A stretch of 64,000 nt of DNA from Agriotes lineatus (GCA_940337035.1 CALNHX010003611.1:81720-145719), one strand, 5' to 3'; counted from the first letter of the stretch, positions 10,936 through 23,781 are shown. Made by a program: numbers and translations. Notes: a model not told the origin generated them from the sequence alone.

Positions 10936-13900
10936 TATTTCATTCACGACCACTTTATACTAAACAAGAATTCGAAAAATAGATTTGACAGTTCTTCAAA
11001 ACTAAGGGCTTATTTTCCAACTGTTTAAAAGTTAGTAATTACTTTGTTACATACATGGTTGTGAATAAAGTACTTTATGGCCCTTGGGCTGTAAAGTTAC
11101 ACATTACGCCTTGTAAAGTGAAGAATTCCGCCCGGTCATACATAAAAAATCTTAAATTCGATAACTCCAAAAAGTTAACAAACTTATTTTATAAATTCCA
11201 GGATCAGAAATCTATAAACAATATTTAAAAAACGACGAAAATAAAATATACCGTTCTTACCCCTCGCTTAGCATTAGCTATATTGTTTTCTCACCTATTA
11301 TAGTTCTCTTTTGAACACCAGAGATCCTCTAAATTCACCAAGTCATTTTCTTGTTCTCTGGTGCAAGAAGTACTGGCTAGATTGTCTTCTGCATCTATAG
11401 AATGTGAATTATTTTCAAATGAGTTGTTACTAAAACCGAAACACATTTAAATAGTTGGAGGTTTGTATAATCTTCAAAATGTACTTAATACCTGAGAGGT
11501 ATTTGGGATTATTTTTCAGAAATCTTAATTTTCATGAGTTTAGCTCGCTTCGTTCTAGACGGATTTCTAGAATAACACCGCTTTCTTTCTCTTGCTAAAA
11601 GAAATAAATCATCTGTAAAGGACTTTACACGATTATTCAACATTATAATGAACGAACAAATGAAAATTGTCCGATTTGTCAGAAACGGCCAATCAAAATT
11701 GACTGTCTTTGAAAACACCTAGGGCCGGTTACAGAAAGCAATGTTAAGTCTGGTGTTAGCTAACGCGACGTCAAAGTGAACAAAAACGAATCAAATCTCA
11801 AATGCTTATGGTAACTAATACATTAGTAAACAAAATTTGATGCGATTTTGTTCACTTTGACGCGACGTTAGCTAACACCAGACTCTAATGTCGCAGTGTT
11901 TTCACGCGAGCCCGATTGGTTTCAGTAATTTCAATTTAGTGAGTAGCCTTTGACTGACATTTCACCAAAACGTCAAAGTGAGGTTTGCGAATCAGCGTCG
12001 TTCCAAAAACTCATAATAATAATGTTGGAAGCTCCAGTATTGAAGAAATAGTTTAAAACGTTAAAAATGTGTACTGTCGAACTCGGTAAAAGTCATCTAC
12101 CCATATTGTTGAATAATCTTTCCAAATGCCACCCACTCATGGCAAAAAATTTTAAAACAATTTAACTGTTATCATCGTCAACCAATGGCATTCTTCAATT
12201 TAAAAATAAACTACCAATTGAACGATTATTTTAGTGACAATAATTCGAGGAGCCTTATTTCAGCGACAATTTTTTATGTAGCTAGTTTTTAATGAAAAGT
12301 TAAATTGTCAAGACGAATAGGACTCTAGGTCGAAATATTACAGACAATTTTTGCTCTTCAGATTGTCTCGTTTCTGTTGCTCTAGAAAATAACGACTCGT
12401 GCAAGCATTCGTGGTTATTTTCGTCGACGCAGAAACTCGTATCTGAATCGCAAAAATTATTGTCGGCAATATTTTGACCTCTCGTCCTATTATTACTGAG
12501 AATTTTTTTCGTCAACATACGGATTATTGCAAATTTCTCTCTACAAAAACTGCTCAAATTCCACTCGACCTGTGGTCTCGCGGAATTTTTAACGCAATTT
12601 TAGTTTCGAGAAATTTAAACGCAATATTTTGCATGTGAATGAAAAAATTACCCTTGGAAATTTCCTCGCAAGGAGAAGTTTTTAAACTAAAAATTTTGAA
12701 AATATCAAAGGAAAACTTTTCCTACGATCGCAAAATAAAATAAAATTTTTGTTGGGTGACACCATTTTCTCACTTTCTAATAACCAGTAGATATGTTAAG
12801 TTATACTGGCATTCAAATTTGCGACAAGACGTGCGATCTACGGTTCTTTCGAGTCATATTAAATAGTTAATATGTATATTATTAATGTGTTTTTTATTAT
12901 TCAAGCAAAGGAATAATTTTTCATTATTATTTTATATTTTATATTTATATTATATTTTACAGTTCAAACGCTTACTGACGTTAATTATAAATGATATACA
13001 GAACTTACGTAAATTTAAATGAAATATGGAAATTATTACATAGCTAGGTACTTACTTTTAACTTTATCCATGACTGTTAATGTTTAAAAAATTTCACTAG
13101 ATTTATCACTGTTACACCTGCGTGAACACAGAAATGCAATCGATTAATGAAGAACTAATGCCGACAAAACTTTTAACTTTTATGGTCCGCATAAAATCGT
13201 AGATTTTCTCAGAAAAGCAGGTGGTACAATTAACAAGAGAATTCAAACGGGTTTTTGCGCGGGCTTTGCGTCCCAAAGATTATGGAAACTAGAGTTCTGC
13301 GTGAAAGCAATAAAAACTGTAATTACAGTTGACATTAATATGGTTTGCCACTTGACTAAAATTAACTTCGTAGCGATGCTGGCGCCGCGGACGCGAATAG
13401 TTCCTTACTCTTTCTGATCTAAAACCTTACTTTCTAGGGCAATAAACCCACCAAACTTTTTGATTGAATCACTGTAACCCATTCCGTACCCTGGTCGTAA
13501 ACAAAGGTCGTCTTAGGAGTGAATAAGTCAATTTAAACTGAGCGTAATCTATTGTAAGACCATAATTGCTTAGTTTGAATTTTGCAAGGTCGACCAAACC
13601 GACCAAATGTTTCTATTTAAAATCATAATTAATCTAAAATTATAAAGCAGTAACATTTGGTAAGAGGTCGCATAAGTGCAGTGAGATAGGGTTGGTTGAC
13701 TATTAAATAACTTAAAAACGTAATAATTTAAAACACATAAGATGCATTGCAGGTGGGGTAGACACCGCAAAGTATGTAGGTAATATAAACAATGAACATT
13801 AAATGTGCTTACTTGCATTCCTGTTTGGATCATTATATGAACACTCATCAGATGATCCAGAACGATGCTTATTTGGAATTCGTTTTTCAATTGACGATGG

Positions 13901-14270
13901 CCAGCTGAGATCTGAGGCGTTTTGATAGCGCACCATAATCAAACAAGCGTTTTCATAATTTTCTGTATTTTGTAGCTGCCCTGCAGTAATTGAATAAGTT
14001 AAGATGTTCTATATTATTTTCAAACTTTATTCAATATTTTGTAATTTTTGTATGAGATTTTCAGTAAATTCTTCATCAATAATAATAATTAGAATCTTAC
14101 GAGATTTTCGAACAATTGCACACATAGTTGGGCCCAGTTGTTTTAGGGTCTTTTCCTGTTCTAATCAAATTTCTTGGAAAAAGATGTCGTATAAGTGCCA
14201 AATTGAACATTTGGTCAAAAATATTAGTGTACAAGACAATTATAGCTCCACATTTTGAATATTATATATA
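10936..14270. other. No gene confidently seen; one short foldback
   Basis: ORFs near 11509-11718 (minus; contains KRCYSRNPSRTKRAK), 12300-12557 (minus), 13570-13890 (minus) and 14004-14258 (plus) show no family motif I recognise. The first two could be exons linked to the Mutator-like fragment, but nothing proves it. Confidence 0.4.
11746..11889. repeat. Short foldback element with near-perfect 40-bp arms
   Basis: AGTCTGGTGTTAGCTAACG at 11747 pairs with CGTTAGCTAACACCAGACT ending near 11885. The arms continue as CGACGTCAAAGTGAACAAAA against TTTTGTTCACTTTGACGCG. The loop is about 60 bp. This is a typical miniature inverted-repeat transposon shape. Confidence 0.75.
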
Positions 14271-14274
14271 TATA

Positions 14275-15503
14275 CAGTGTGTCCCCGGATTGAGTTCACT
14301 ATAGGTATAATTGACAAAAAAATTTACAATTTTATTTTAATGTTTTGGGATTCCGCCCTGCTTGGTCTGAAGAGAATTTTAAGTATATTTACAGTTTTTG
14401 AAAACACAAGTTGGCCTTGACAGTGAAGCAAAAACTATTTTCTTTTCAGGTAAACTACCCTTTCTGTTCATGATACGGCAAAATTTTACCAAGAAAAGTT
14501 GTTCAGAATGATAAATTATGGCCCTATACAAAATTTCAGGAAGATCTACATACTTAAATTAAACCATTAAAATTTTACCTATTTATTAAAAATACGGTTT
14601 GATTTAAGTAGGTAGAACTTCCTGACATTTTGTATGGGGCCATAATTTCCCATTCTGAACAACTCTTTTTGGTAAAATTTTGCCGTATTATAAACAAAAA
14701 GGGTAGTTTACCTGAATAGAAAATACGATAGTGCGTCCCAGGATTGATGTTACACGAGGTGAGATGGACTGAAAATTTTTGAATTTTATTTTAATGTTCT
14801 GGGATCCGGTCCTGCTTGGTTTGAAAATAATTTTAAGAATATTTTCAGTTTATGAAAAACAAGTAGGCCTTGACAGGAAAGCGAAAACTATTTAATTTTC
14901 AGGTAAACTACCCTTTTTGTTCATGATACCACAAAATTTTATTAAGAAAAGTTGTTTAGAATGATAAATTACGGCCTTATGCAAAATTTCAGAAAGATCT
15001 ACCTACTTAGATGAAACCGTCATTTTTAATAAATGCAATTTATTTGTTTAATCTAAAAAATAACGGTTTAATCTAAGTCGACAGATCTTTTTAAAATTTG
15101 GTACAGGGTCATAATTTTTCATTCTGAACAACTTTTCTTAATACAATTTTTCCGTATCCTGAACAAAAAAAGTAGTTTACCTGAAAATAAAATACAATTA
15201 TCTAAAAAATAACGGTGTTTTCCAAGTCGACAGATCTTTCTGAAATTTTGCATAGTGCCGTAATTTATCATTATAATCAACTTTTCTTAACAAAATTTTG
15301 CCGTATCATGAACAAAAAGGGTAGTTTACTTAAATAGCAAATAGTTTTTTCACATTTTTCATGGCCGACTTAATTTCTAAAAATTAAAACTCTGCTTAAA
15401 ATTGTTTTCAGACCAAGCAGGGCGGGATCCCAAAGCATTAAAATAAAATTGTAAAATTTTTTGTCAATTATACCTATAGTGAACTCAATCCGGGGACACA
15501 CTG
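14275..15503. mobile_element. Tc1/mariner-type non-autonomous element with internal hairpins
   Basis: The ends are reverse complements: CAGTGTGTCCCCGGATTGAG at 14275 and CTCAATCCGGGGACACACTG ending at 15503, flanked on both sides by TA. Terminal inverted repeats extend about 110-140 bp. The interior is a chain of further inverted and direct copies of a block containing GGTAAACTACCCTTT, TGATACGGCAAAATTTTA and TTGTTCAGAATG, so the element can fold as several consecutive hairpins. No transposase frame is present. CAGT ends plus a TA target are typical of Tc1/mariner-derived MITEs. Confidence 0.8.
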
Positions 15504-15511
15504 TACATATA

Positions 15512-16374
15512 CCGGGTGCTGACTTGCGCGACGCACCATAGGAATTTGCATAGTAAATTCTTTATGTTCAATTATTTGCTCCCCTAATTATTTTAGAGCT
15601 AAATTGTACATACATCTTTTGTAGAGAAAAAAATACTGCATCTATTCATACTATTGCTAACAATTTTTCATTTTCCAGAACCGAAGAAATGCAAAAAATC
15701 AAACTAGCATTTTTACAAAAATCAGTGATGCCATGGAATTATTGAAACAAGCCAGTGCCAACGCAAGTGCGTGCGGGGCGATCATCCAGTCACTGCCGTC
15801 AAAAGATTGAATTTATTGTCGTTTTTCTTGTTTTGATGTAAGTTCTGAACCTCATTATTACACCTACAATTATTTAATATGGTGCCTGTAGTCTTAAATT
15901 TAAAATAAATCAGTCTTTTAATGGTTGTACTGTTTGGAATTTGCCGATACGGATATTTTACAATAAACAAAGAGCTTAGTTAACGAACGTCCACCATACT
16001 CGTAAAACCATTTTTGTTATGGACAAGGTCTAGGTAGCTTAGAGACATTAAGCTGAACATAATTCATAATGAAACATCAATGACAAACAAACAAACAACA
16101 CATATTGTCGCTCCGCACGCATTTGCGTTGGCATTGGCTTGTTTCAATAATTCCATGGCATCACTGATTTTTGTGAAAATGCTAGTTTGTTTTTTGCATT
16201 CCTTCAGTTCCGGAAAATGAAAAATTGTTAGCAACAGTAAGAATAGATGCAGTATTTTTTTCTCTACAAAAAATGTATTTACACTTTAGTTCTAAAATAA
16301 TTAGGGGAGCAAATAATTGAACATAAAGAATTTACTATGCAAATTCCTATGGTGCGTCGCGCAAGTCAGCACCC

Positions 16375-16376
<2 letters not shown>
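15512..16376. mobile_element. TA-flanked foldback element with CCGGGTG termini
   Basis: CCGGGTGCTGACTTGCGCGA at 15512 is the reverse complement of TCGCGCAAGTCAGCACCCGG ending at 16376. The arms match for about 270 bp and include GGGGAGCAAATAATTGAACA. TATA precedes and follows the element, giving a TA or TATA target. The centre (about 15785-16105) has no recognisable gene. It lies only a few bases from the preceding element. Confidence 0.85.

Positions 16377-16411
<35 letters not shown>
16377..16411. repeat. (TA)n microsatellite
   Basis: An uninterrupted TA run directly abuts the CCGGGTG element and probably reflects expansion of its TA target. Confidence 0.95.
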
Positions 16412-16413
<2 letters not shown>

Positions 16414-18529
16414 CAATGATATACACAGGGGTGTTAGAATCAATTTTAGAAAGGATTAAGGGAGTAAAATGCGAGAATTAATTTACAAACGTGAATCAAT
16501 GGAGAAGAATAATAAGTCAAGTTTATTGGAAAATTACATTTGACATAATACATTAATCAAATTGGATTACGTCAAGCTGTTAGGTGCTAAGGAAGAGTTC
16601 AAGAGGAGGACCATCGGTTAAGGAGGCACATCCCACGAAGCTAGCAGATGCAGTATTAGATGTACGTGTCTGCAGATTTGGTCTGTGGGCTGCATACTGT
16701 AGGAAAGGTTGAGTCGCTGATTCTGGACGGTTTGGACGTCTTGGTTGTCAGTGGGGCCTTTCATTGTGGGAAGCTGCTTGAGAGATCAGATTAGTAGACG
16801 GCGAGGAGCAGTTTGGTTGACATCCGGAGCGTTGTGGAGACAAAGTCAAAGGTGCGTGATCTTGAGTAGTAAAATAATAACTAGGAAATAAAGACAAAAA
16901 AGGCGAATTAGTTAATAAAGAATTACTGTTTTAATATTGTTGTGTACTAGTGTAAAGATCAGGTATTTGTCATTTTGATTTTGGATCTGTTTGACATATA
17001 GTTGACATAAGTTATTTTGACTTATGTGAATGAGATAAAAAATTAGAACATCAAATTTCAGAAATAAGCAATCTATATAAAGGAATCCACCCCTGATTTT
17101 GCAGAAGCTAGCAAAAATAATAATTATTGATATTTTAAACATAAATAGGGCAATTTTAATTTTATAAAATAAAAATATAATTCAAACATATTAATATCAC
17201 TATACCTGAAGTACATAGCATATATAAGGCGCACAATGTGGACGTTAGCAATATATATTATTATGATACAAATAGGTCACTTATTAAATAAAAATTAAAA
17301 GAAATAAATTTGGAAGATTAATACAATCAAATTTAGAAAATTTTGAATAAGATTGTTGGTTAAGTTGAATTGAGTAATAGAAATTTAATTTGAGACAATT
17401 TATAATTAATTTTGTTAAGTTATAGCAATTGAGTATTCAGGGCCGTGAAAGTTAATATGAAAGATAAGATAATGTTATCATGTGACAAATATGCTTCCTA
17501 CTAGAATATAGCATGTAGTAGGTAAAACTCAGAACATTTAATTTTAAAAAAGAGTGCATTAATAATTGTAACTAGCATAATTTTAAAATTTGTTTAAGAT
17601 AGTGATAATAACAAACTCATAAAATTGACATATTTTTGGAAAAACTAATTTTGATTTAATAAAAACTGGAAATTTTGCCTTTATTTGTATAAGTAATTTG
17701 GTCGAATACAAATAAAAAGGTATTTAACAAATCTGGGAGGTGAAATTAAGTGAAGGTATAATAATTATGAAATGATAAAAGTATGCAGTCATTGAAGATA
17801 TAATGGAATATGGTTTAATTAGATGCAAATAAGAAGAATAAAATAATATTTAATTAGAATTGGATGATTTACTACATACAAGGAATAAGTTATACTAATT
17901 ACTGGATTTGGTGATTATACGGAGGAAGGGTCAATCATTTGAAGGGAGTTTACCAGTGTAGCTGATGGATTAGGGTTGGTTACCAAAAGGTATAAGCTGC
18001 GGGCAATGGGAAATTAGTTTGGATGCCATCTGTTAGTGGAAACTTACCAGGAGGCTGTTCGATTGACAGTAGCGTGCAAGAGCCTGGGGTTTGGACGTGT
18101 TCGAGTTGGTTAGAGGAGTATCGAGGTTCGGCTGTCAATGAGCTTAGCTATGAACGCCAGGAGCAGTGGTGTTAAATGTGAATAAGAGGAAACCAGGTTG
18201 GTTTTTAATTAGTCCTTAAGAAGCATATTGAATAAATTACAATTAAACACGTGACATAAATATAACACAGTACTTACTTTAGTGAAACTAGTCCTTGATT
18301 TGTGAGTAGAAAGAATATTTGTCATTTTGATTTGATTATGGTTTGATAGTTGTTAAAAGTCAAACTGGCATTTAGTAGCAGTCAATAGTTGAAAATTCAT
18401 ATAAAATTAGAATATCAAAAAACAGATAACTAGATTAACGACCCACAACCTATTAAGAGTCTCAAATTGCATTACATAATATTAAAGTAAATAAATATAG
18501 GATTTAAATGTAGAGTGGTGTTACCATTC
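16412..18529. other. No gene seen; probable diverged direct repeat
   Basis: Very AT-rich and non-coding. Two parts resemble each other loosely: about 16800-17080 and about 18100-18430 both contain a GTACTAGTGT or GAAACTAGTCC-like stretch followed by TATTTGTCATTTTGAT and then a similar run. This may be the remains of a pair of terminal repeats, but divergence is high and no ends were found. Confidence 0.35.
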
Positions 18530-19845
18530 CAATATATAAGCGGGGGTCCTACAGCCCTTGCCGCATCCCGCATTTCGATTGCCATTTGTTTCTTTCTCTC
18601 CAAGCTTCTTCATCTATTGCTATATCAGACATAATTTTCTTTATGCCTTGAATTCAGGATGTTTTTGGTCTTCTTCTTTTCCGTCGGTTCTGTGGTGTAT
18701 ACTCCAGAGTTCTCTTTGGCCACCTTTCTTCTGGTATTCTCATGACATGGCCGTACCAAATCAATTGTCTGGATTCTACTCTATCAATAGTGCCATAGAT
18801 TCGATTTGTTTTGCGTTTTATTTGATATTCTACATGTCCTTCGCATGAAATCCATTTCGACACTCTCAAGCCTTCTAGTATTCTCGGCAGTTAGCTGCCA
18901 AATTTCTGAACCATAAGTTAATATGGGCTCCACTATTAATTTGTAGATAGTCATTTTTGTGTTTAACTTTATCTGATTGGACCATAGTAACGAATTTAGT
19001 AGACGGACACTTTTCCGACCTTGTTGAATTCTATTATCAATATATTTATTTGACTTTCCTTCTTGTAATATTACCGTACCCATTTATTTGTATTTCGTAC
19101 ATTTTTTGTTCGTCATGTTCATGTTTAGACCTCACTTTTTGTACTCTTTTATCAACTTTCTGATAAAGTCCATGTCTTCCTCCTCGTTGGCTATGATGAC
19201 TTGATCGTCTGCAAATAAAATCGTTGTCAAACACTTATCATCTATCTGTATCCCAATTCCTGCTACTTTCTTCATACATTTATCTAGTGTTTCTTGGATG
19301 TATATTTTAAATAGGGTAGGTGATAGGGAGCAACCTTGTTTAAGACCCTTTGTTACTTTAAACGGTGTTGACATCACATTTCCTAATTTAACAGCGCTAA
19401 CAGATTATTTATACATATTCCAAATTGCTCGAATATATATGTTACTAAGGCCATTCGTTGTCAGAACTTCAAATAACTTCTTAAAGGGTATGGAATTGCA
19501 GGCCTTTTCTAAGTCAACAAATACTAAATGGGTGGAAAGATTCCTTGCAGTTCGTTTTTCGATTATTTGTTGTAATACAAAAATATTATCCACCCATGAT
19601 CAGCCAGCTCGGAAGCCACCCTGTTCTTCTATACTAGCTATCTCTTTTTCAAGTCTCTTTTTCAGAATTCGTCCGTACAACCTTCTCACTGAACTGGTTA
19701 CACTTATTCCCCTGTAGTTCTGACAACGTCTTTTGTTTCCTTTTCTGAAAATAGAGTTAATGTAGGCTATATTGCAATCTTTCGGGATATCTTCTCCTGC
19801 CAACATGCATTTGTTGAAGGTTTCTGCTAGGATTTCATATAACCT
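18530..19845 (-). pseudogene. RTE-like reverse transcriptase, C-terminal two thirds
   Basis: In minus-strand order the frames show IPKDCNIAYINSIFRKGNKR and CQNYRGIS (palm), RNLSTHLVFVDLEKACNSIP, KGLKQGCSLSPTLFKIYI, ILFADDQVIIANEEED (the FADD catalytic box) and PILTYGSEIW, then a basic tail ending KWQSKCGMRQGL and a stop. This order is typical of RTE-clade elements. At least four frame changes separate the pieces. It lies directly downstream, in element sense, of the fragment at 21361-21865, with an LTR-like block between them. Confidence 0.8.
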
Positions 19846-21159
19846 TGTTACGTTTAAATTACGCCACCTTTAAATTAGAATTCGAATGGTATTTTTCGCG
19901 TGCCGCGCGACTTGGATCGCGTTTGGCCGCGACAACCCCGATGCGTTTTTATCTTTTAGGCGCAGATTGTGGTCTTCGGGCGCGTTTCTTCCGCTTGCAG
20001 CCTTAAAGCAGGCATGGTGGTTTACCAATTTAAGAGCTTTTGGGGATGTTTATTAAGGCTATGATTAGCTTACTGTATTGGTGAAACGCAAACCTTCACG
20101 TTTTCGTGTCTTTGATGCCCCGAGCTCTTGAGAAGGAAGTTTATTCTTACGCCTTGTGCGGATTTTTAATTGCAACCACGAGCCAGTCCATGTGCCCGGA
20201 TAGTATCTGAGGTGAGTAGCTAGACGCCCTAAGACCCCCTGTAGTTCTGTATTCTATCGTTGGAGTCCTATTTCCCTTTTCACAACAAGTAGTGCCAGAC
20301 ATTAAACGCCGGTTTCGTCGCTAAAACCAGTTAAATTTTGGGCCCGATCTCCGCTCCGAAGCAGGTGCGACTCTCGATTGTTCTCCGTGTCCACGGAGAC
20401 CGCTGCAGACGTTTTGCGAGCCGACGGTGTTGGGCCTTGCTTTCCCTCTTGTTGCCGGCGCTCACTTTGAGCACAAGAACGGACCCGTTCTGGGGGTTGT
20501 TTTTCCCTCCTGTTTTGGCATTCCAACCTCGCGCTGAAAACGCCAGCTACGGCCGCACGAGTTATTGGCCAAAAGCTCGGAACCGCGTTTAAGTCTCTTC
20601 CAAGACCGAGTCCAGGAATTTCTGCGGGCCAAGTGGATTGCTAGGCCGCCTCTTTTTAATATGTGCAATTTGTAACATTGCCGTACTGTGCTGTAAGACT
20701 GTAAGTATTTCGATGTATGTAACTGATTAATTTAGAGTAACCTTTCGATTCTGATTGATGCAAATTATTTGTGATAATTACTTATATGCTTGTACTGTGA
20801 TATTTTTCTGGAATTATATGATCTTTATGCCAGTTTAGTTACGGTTATTTACTTTGTTGAAGCTATCTTTCAGGAAGTGTAATTTTGTGTTGGGTACTGA
20901 GTTTACAAATTCTGGCTAGAACACCGAAGTGCATTCGCCGTTATTACAAAGATTTGTTGACGCACTGGGCATTTAATTATTGTTTTACCGTTTCACTACT
21001 TAAAGAACTACACGCCTTCTATCGCTGAGCTGGCGGCCGGCTTTTGCACATAAGTGTACCTGATTGTCATTTTTCTTTGGAATATCGCCCAGAAAATAAT
21101 TAAAGCCCTAACAACCTATCCGTCCCATATTTCACCAATTCAATAGGGATTAAGTAACA
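19846..21159 (+). mobile_element. Possible solo LTR inserted in the RTE-like element
   Basis: The block starts TGTTACG and ends AAGTAACA, so the termini are TGTTA and TAACA as in LTRs. It is GC-rich in places (ORFs at 20302-20592 on both strands are composition effects with no family match). It separates two adjoining parts of the RTE protein, so it arrived later. I cannot find a target duplication or a second LTR, so the class is uncertain. Confidence 0.35.
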
Positions 21160-21360
21160 AACGACTTCCGGGATTGGACCGTGTCATGATTGAGATCGAG
21201 GAACTCAACGTTTCGTCCACTTTCGTAAGGGACTTCATCAGGAGGAAAAAGCAAAAGAGCACGATAACTCAACGTATTAACCACGCCAGAGGCAAAACTC
21301 TTTGCAAGGGGAGGGATAGAAGAGCACGGTAACTCAACGTGTGAACCATGTCAGGGGCGA
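21160..21360. repeat. Repeat block with GAAACGTTGAG / TGATGAAG motif and two near-copies
   Basis: On the minus strand the stretch 21246-21200 reads CTCCTGATGAAGTCCC, a short hairpin, then GGACGAAACGTTGAG. This is the layout of hammerhead-like or retroelement-tail motifs. Downstream a unit containing GAGCACGATAACTCAACGT and GCCAGAGGCAAAACTC occurs twice (from about 21258 and 21320). A diverged copy in the opposite orientation is at 62525-62615. Confidence 0.5.
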
Positions 21361-21865
21361 AACTCGACTCAATGGGGATGTTTCCTGGACCCGCCACTTT
21401 TCCATTTTTTTAATGATTATGGGCTTCTTTTACTTCTTCTGCTGTTATCTCTTCTACTTGTTGATCTTCTATTATATTTATATCGCTACCATGTGTCTTG
21501 AATTCTTATCTATTTTCAGTCAGTAATGTCTTATAGTTTTGTTCCCACTAACTTATTTCTATTAATTGTATGCTACCGTCTTGTCGCTCATTCTTCCTAA
21601 TATTTTTTAATGTTCCATACATCTGTCTAACTTTTCACAATTTTCTTCCCACATTTCATTCTTCTTTTTCTTTATTTCTTGTTTAACCGTTCTATTCCAA
21701 TATACGTATACTTTCCTGTCCTCAATTTCATGAGAGCTTAACCATTTATCGTAAGCTCTCTTTTTAGTTTCTACTAATTCTTTTATATATCTTCTGACCA
21801 CCATTCTGGATTCAATTTATTTATGTTTTCTTTATATCCTAAAGCTTCATGTGCTGCTTCATGTA
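21361..21865 (-). pseudogene. RTE-like ORF, region between endonuclease and reverse transcriptase
   Basis: Minus-strand frames read HEAAHEALGYKENINKLNPE, then IKELVETKKRAYDKWLSSHE with WNRTVKQEIKKKKNEMWEEN, then DQQVEEITAEEVKEA and KVAGPGNIPIE. This is the lysine- and glutamate-rich linker followed by the start of the reverse transcriptase domain, as in RTE elements. There are several frameshifts. It is bounded by the CCGGGTG foldback element on one side and the LTR-like block on the other. Confidence 0.75.
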
Positions 21866-23683
21866 CCGGGTGGCCAATTAACAAGGGCACTCGGCCCTAT
21901 CTCGAAAAGTAATTGTCGTAGAGACTTGGGGTAAAAAAAATTATGACTAAAGCGGCCAAGAGAAAATTCTGGAAATTATTTTTAAGTTTCTAGAATGGCC
22001 GCCAGGGGGCGTAATCGTATTCTTGAATTTTAAATCCCGTTTTTTGAGAAATATTTTTATATTACAGATAGCTAAAATGGACACAGTTTTAAAGCTGAGA
22101 TAAATTCGATTCTTTTTTGTTAAATGCTTTTTGCTCTATCTCTTAAGGGAAAGTGGTGGGGGGTGTCCGAACATCTTCGGAAAGAAATGTCAATAACTTC
22201 AAAATGGCTGAACGGATTTTGTCAAACTTAAAGTCGTTCAAAAGGGCTTTTCTTAAGCTATCAACGCTGCTTTGAACGGATTGATTTAGATTGCTTGTGT
22301 CGCCGCTAGAGGGCGTTTTGCGACAACACTACAAATGAAATGGATTTTTTCAAAAAAATTAAATGCATCGATATCACTTTTATTGCAACACAATATAGCC
22401 AAATAAAGGTCTAAAATTCTAGTAAAAACCGCATTTCGATATTTCTTTCCTAACCTAAAATATCAGTAAAAGAAGTTAAAACTCGAAATAATGTCTCATC
22501 TTTGGGAATATTTTCAGTATACCTGCCATTATTAAATCCTAATTATCGTTCTTTTGGCAAAACACATATAAATTTACTGTTAAAATTCGAACATTATATT
22601 TAAAATGTCAATAATAATTAATACTCATTCAATATGATTGAATATTGCCTTCTGTCCGCACGAGAAACTTTGACAGTTGAATGGCGCCTATCAGGATACT
22701 CCATCGCATAGATTCTAACAGAAACAGTTGCGTTTTCATTGTTTTGAAAATAAACACGAAACATATCAAACACTTCTACAGATGGAAAAGGCATTTTTTA
22801 CAAATAAGGCCACCAAAATGAACTATAAATAGCTGCAATCTTAATATGATTGACACTTAAACACCACCATTATAATTTTTGCTATTTTGTTTTCCAAAGC
22901 ACACTTGCATTTTAAAAATTTCGAATTTCGTGTGAATGAGTATTAATTATTATTGACATTTTAAATATAGTGTTGGTATTTTAACAGTAAATTTATATAT
23001 ATTTTGCCAAAGAACGATAATTAGGATTTAATAATGGCAGGTATACTGAAAATATTCCCAAAGATGCGACATTATTTCGAGTTTTAACTTCTTTTACTGA
23101 TATTTTAGGTTAGGAAAGAAATATCGAAATGCGGATTTCACTAGCGTGTTAGACCCTTATTTGGCTATCTTCTGTTGTAATAAAAGTGATATCGATGCAT
23201 TTAATTTTTTTGAGAAAATCCATTTCATTTGTAGTGTTGTCGCAAAACGTTCTCTAACGGCGACACAAGCAATCTAAATCAATCCGCTTAAAGCAGCGTT
23301 GATAGCTTAAGAAAAGCCCTTTTCAGCGACTCCAACTTTGACAAAATCCGTTCAGCCATTTTGAAGTTATTGACATTTCCTGCCGAAGATGTTCGGACAC
23401 CCCCCACCACTTTCTCTTAAGAGATAGAGCAAAAAGCATTTAACAAAAAAGAATCGAATTTATCTCAGCTTTAAAACGGTGTCCATTTTAGCTATCTGTA
23501 ATATAAAAATATTTCTCAAAAAACGAGATTTATAATTCAAGAATGCGATTACGCCCTCTGGTGGGCATTCTAATTTCCAACATTTTCTCTTGGCCGCTTT
23601 AGTCATAAATTTTTTTACCCCAAGTTTTTACGACCATTACTTTTCGAGATAGGGCCGAGTGCCCTTCTTAATTGGCCACCCGG
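21866..23683. mobile_element. 1.8-kb TA-flanked foldback element with CCGGGTGG termini
   Basis: CCGGGTGGCCAATTAACAAG at 21866 pairs with CTTCTTAATTGGCCACCCGG ending at 23683, and TA flanks both ends (21864-21865 and 23684-23685). Arms of roughly 750 bp are near-complementary (about 21866-22635 and 22930-23683), around a 290-bp centre without an ORF. Removing the element and one TA restores the reading frame of the surrounding RTE protein, which confirms the insertion boundaries. It shares its CCGGGTG end and TA target with the element at 15512-16376. Confidence 0.9.
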
Positions 23684-23781
23684 TACACATATTTTCATTT
23701 GTTAATAATAAATGAAGGACTTGAAGTCTTCCCCACGAATTTATTTGTTTTTAAAAAGCGGTTGACAAGATTTAATGTGTG

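Noticed and set aside
20302..20668. GC-rich ORFs on both strands taken as a possible gene
   Set aside because: Similar openness on both strands and position inside an LTR-like block point to base composition rather than coding.
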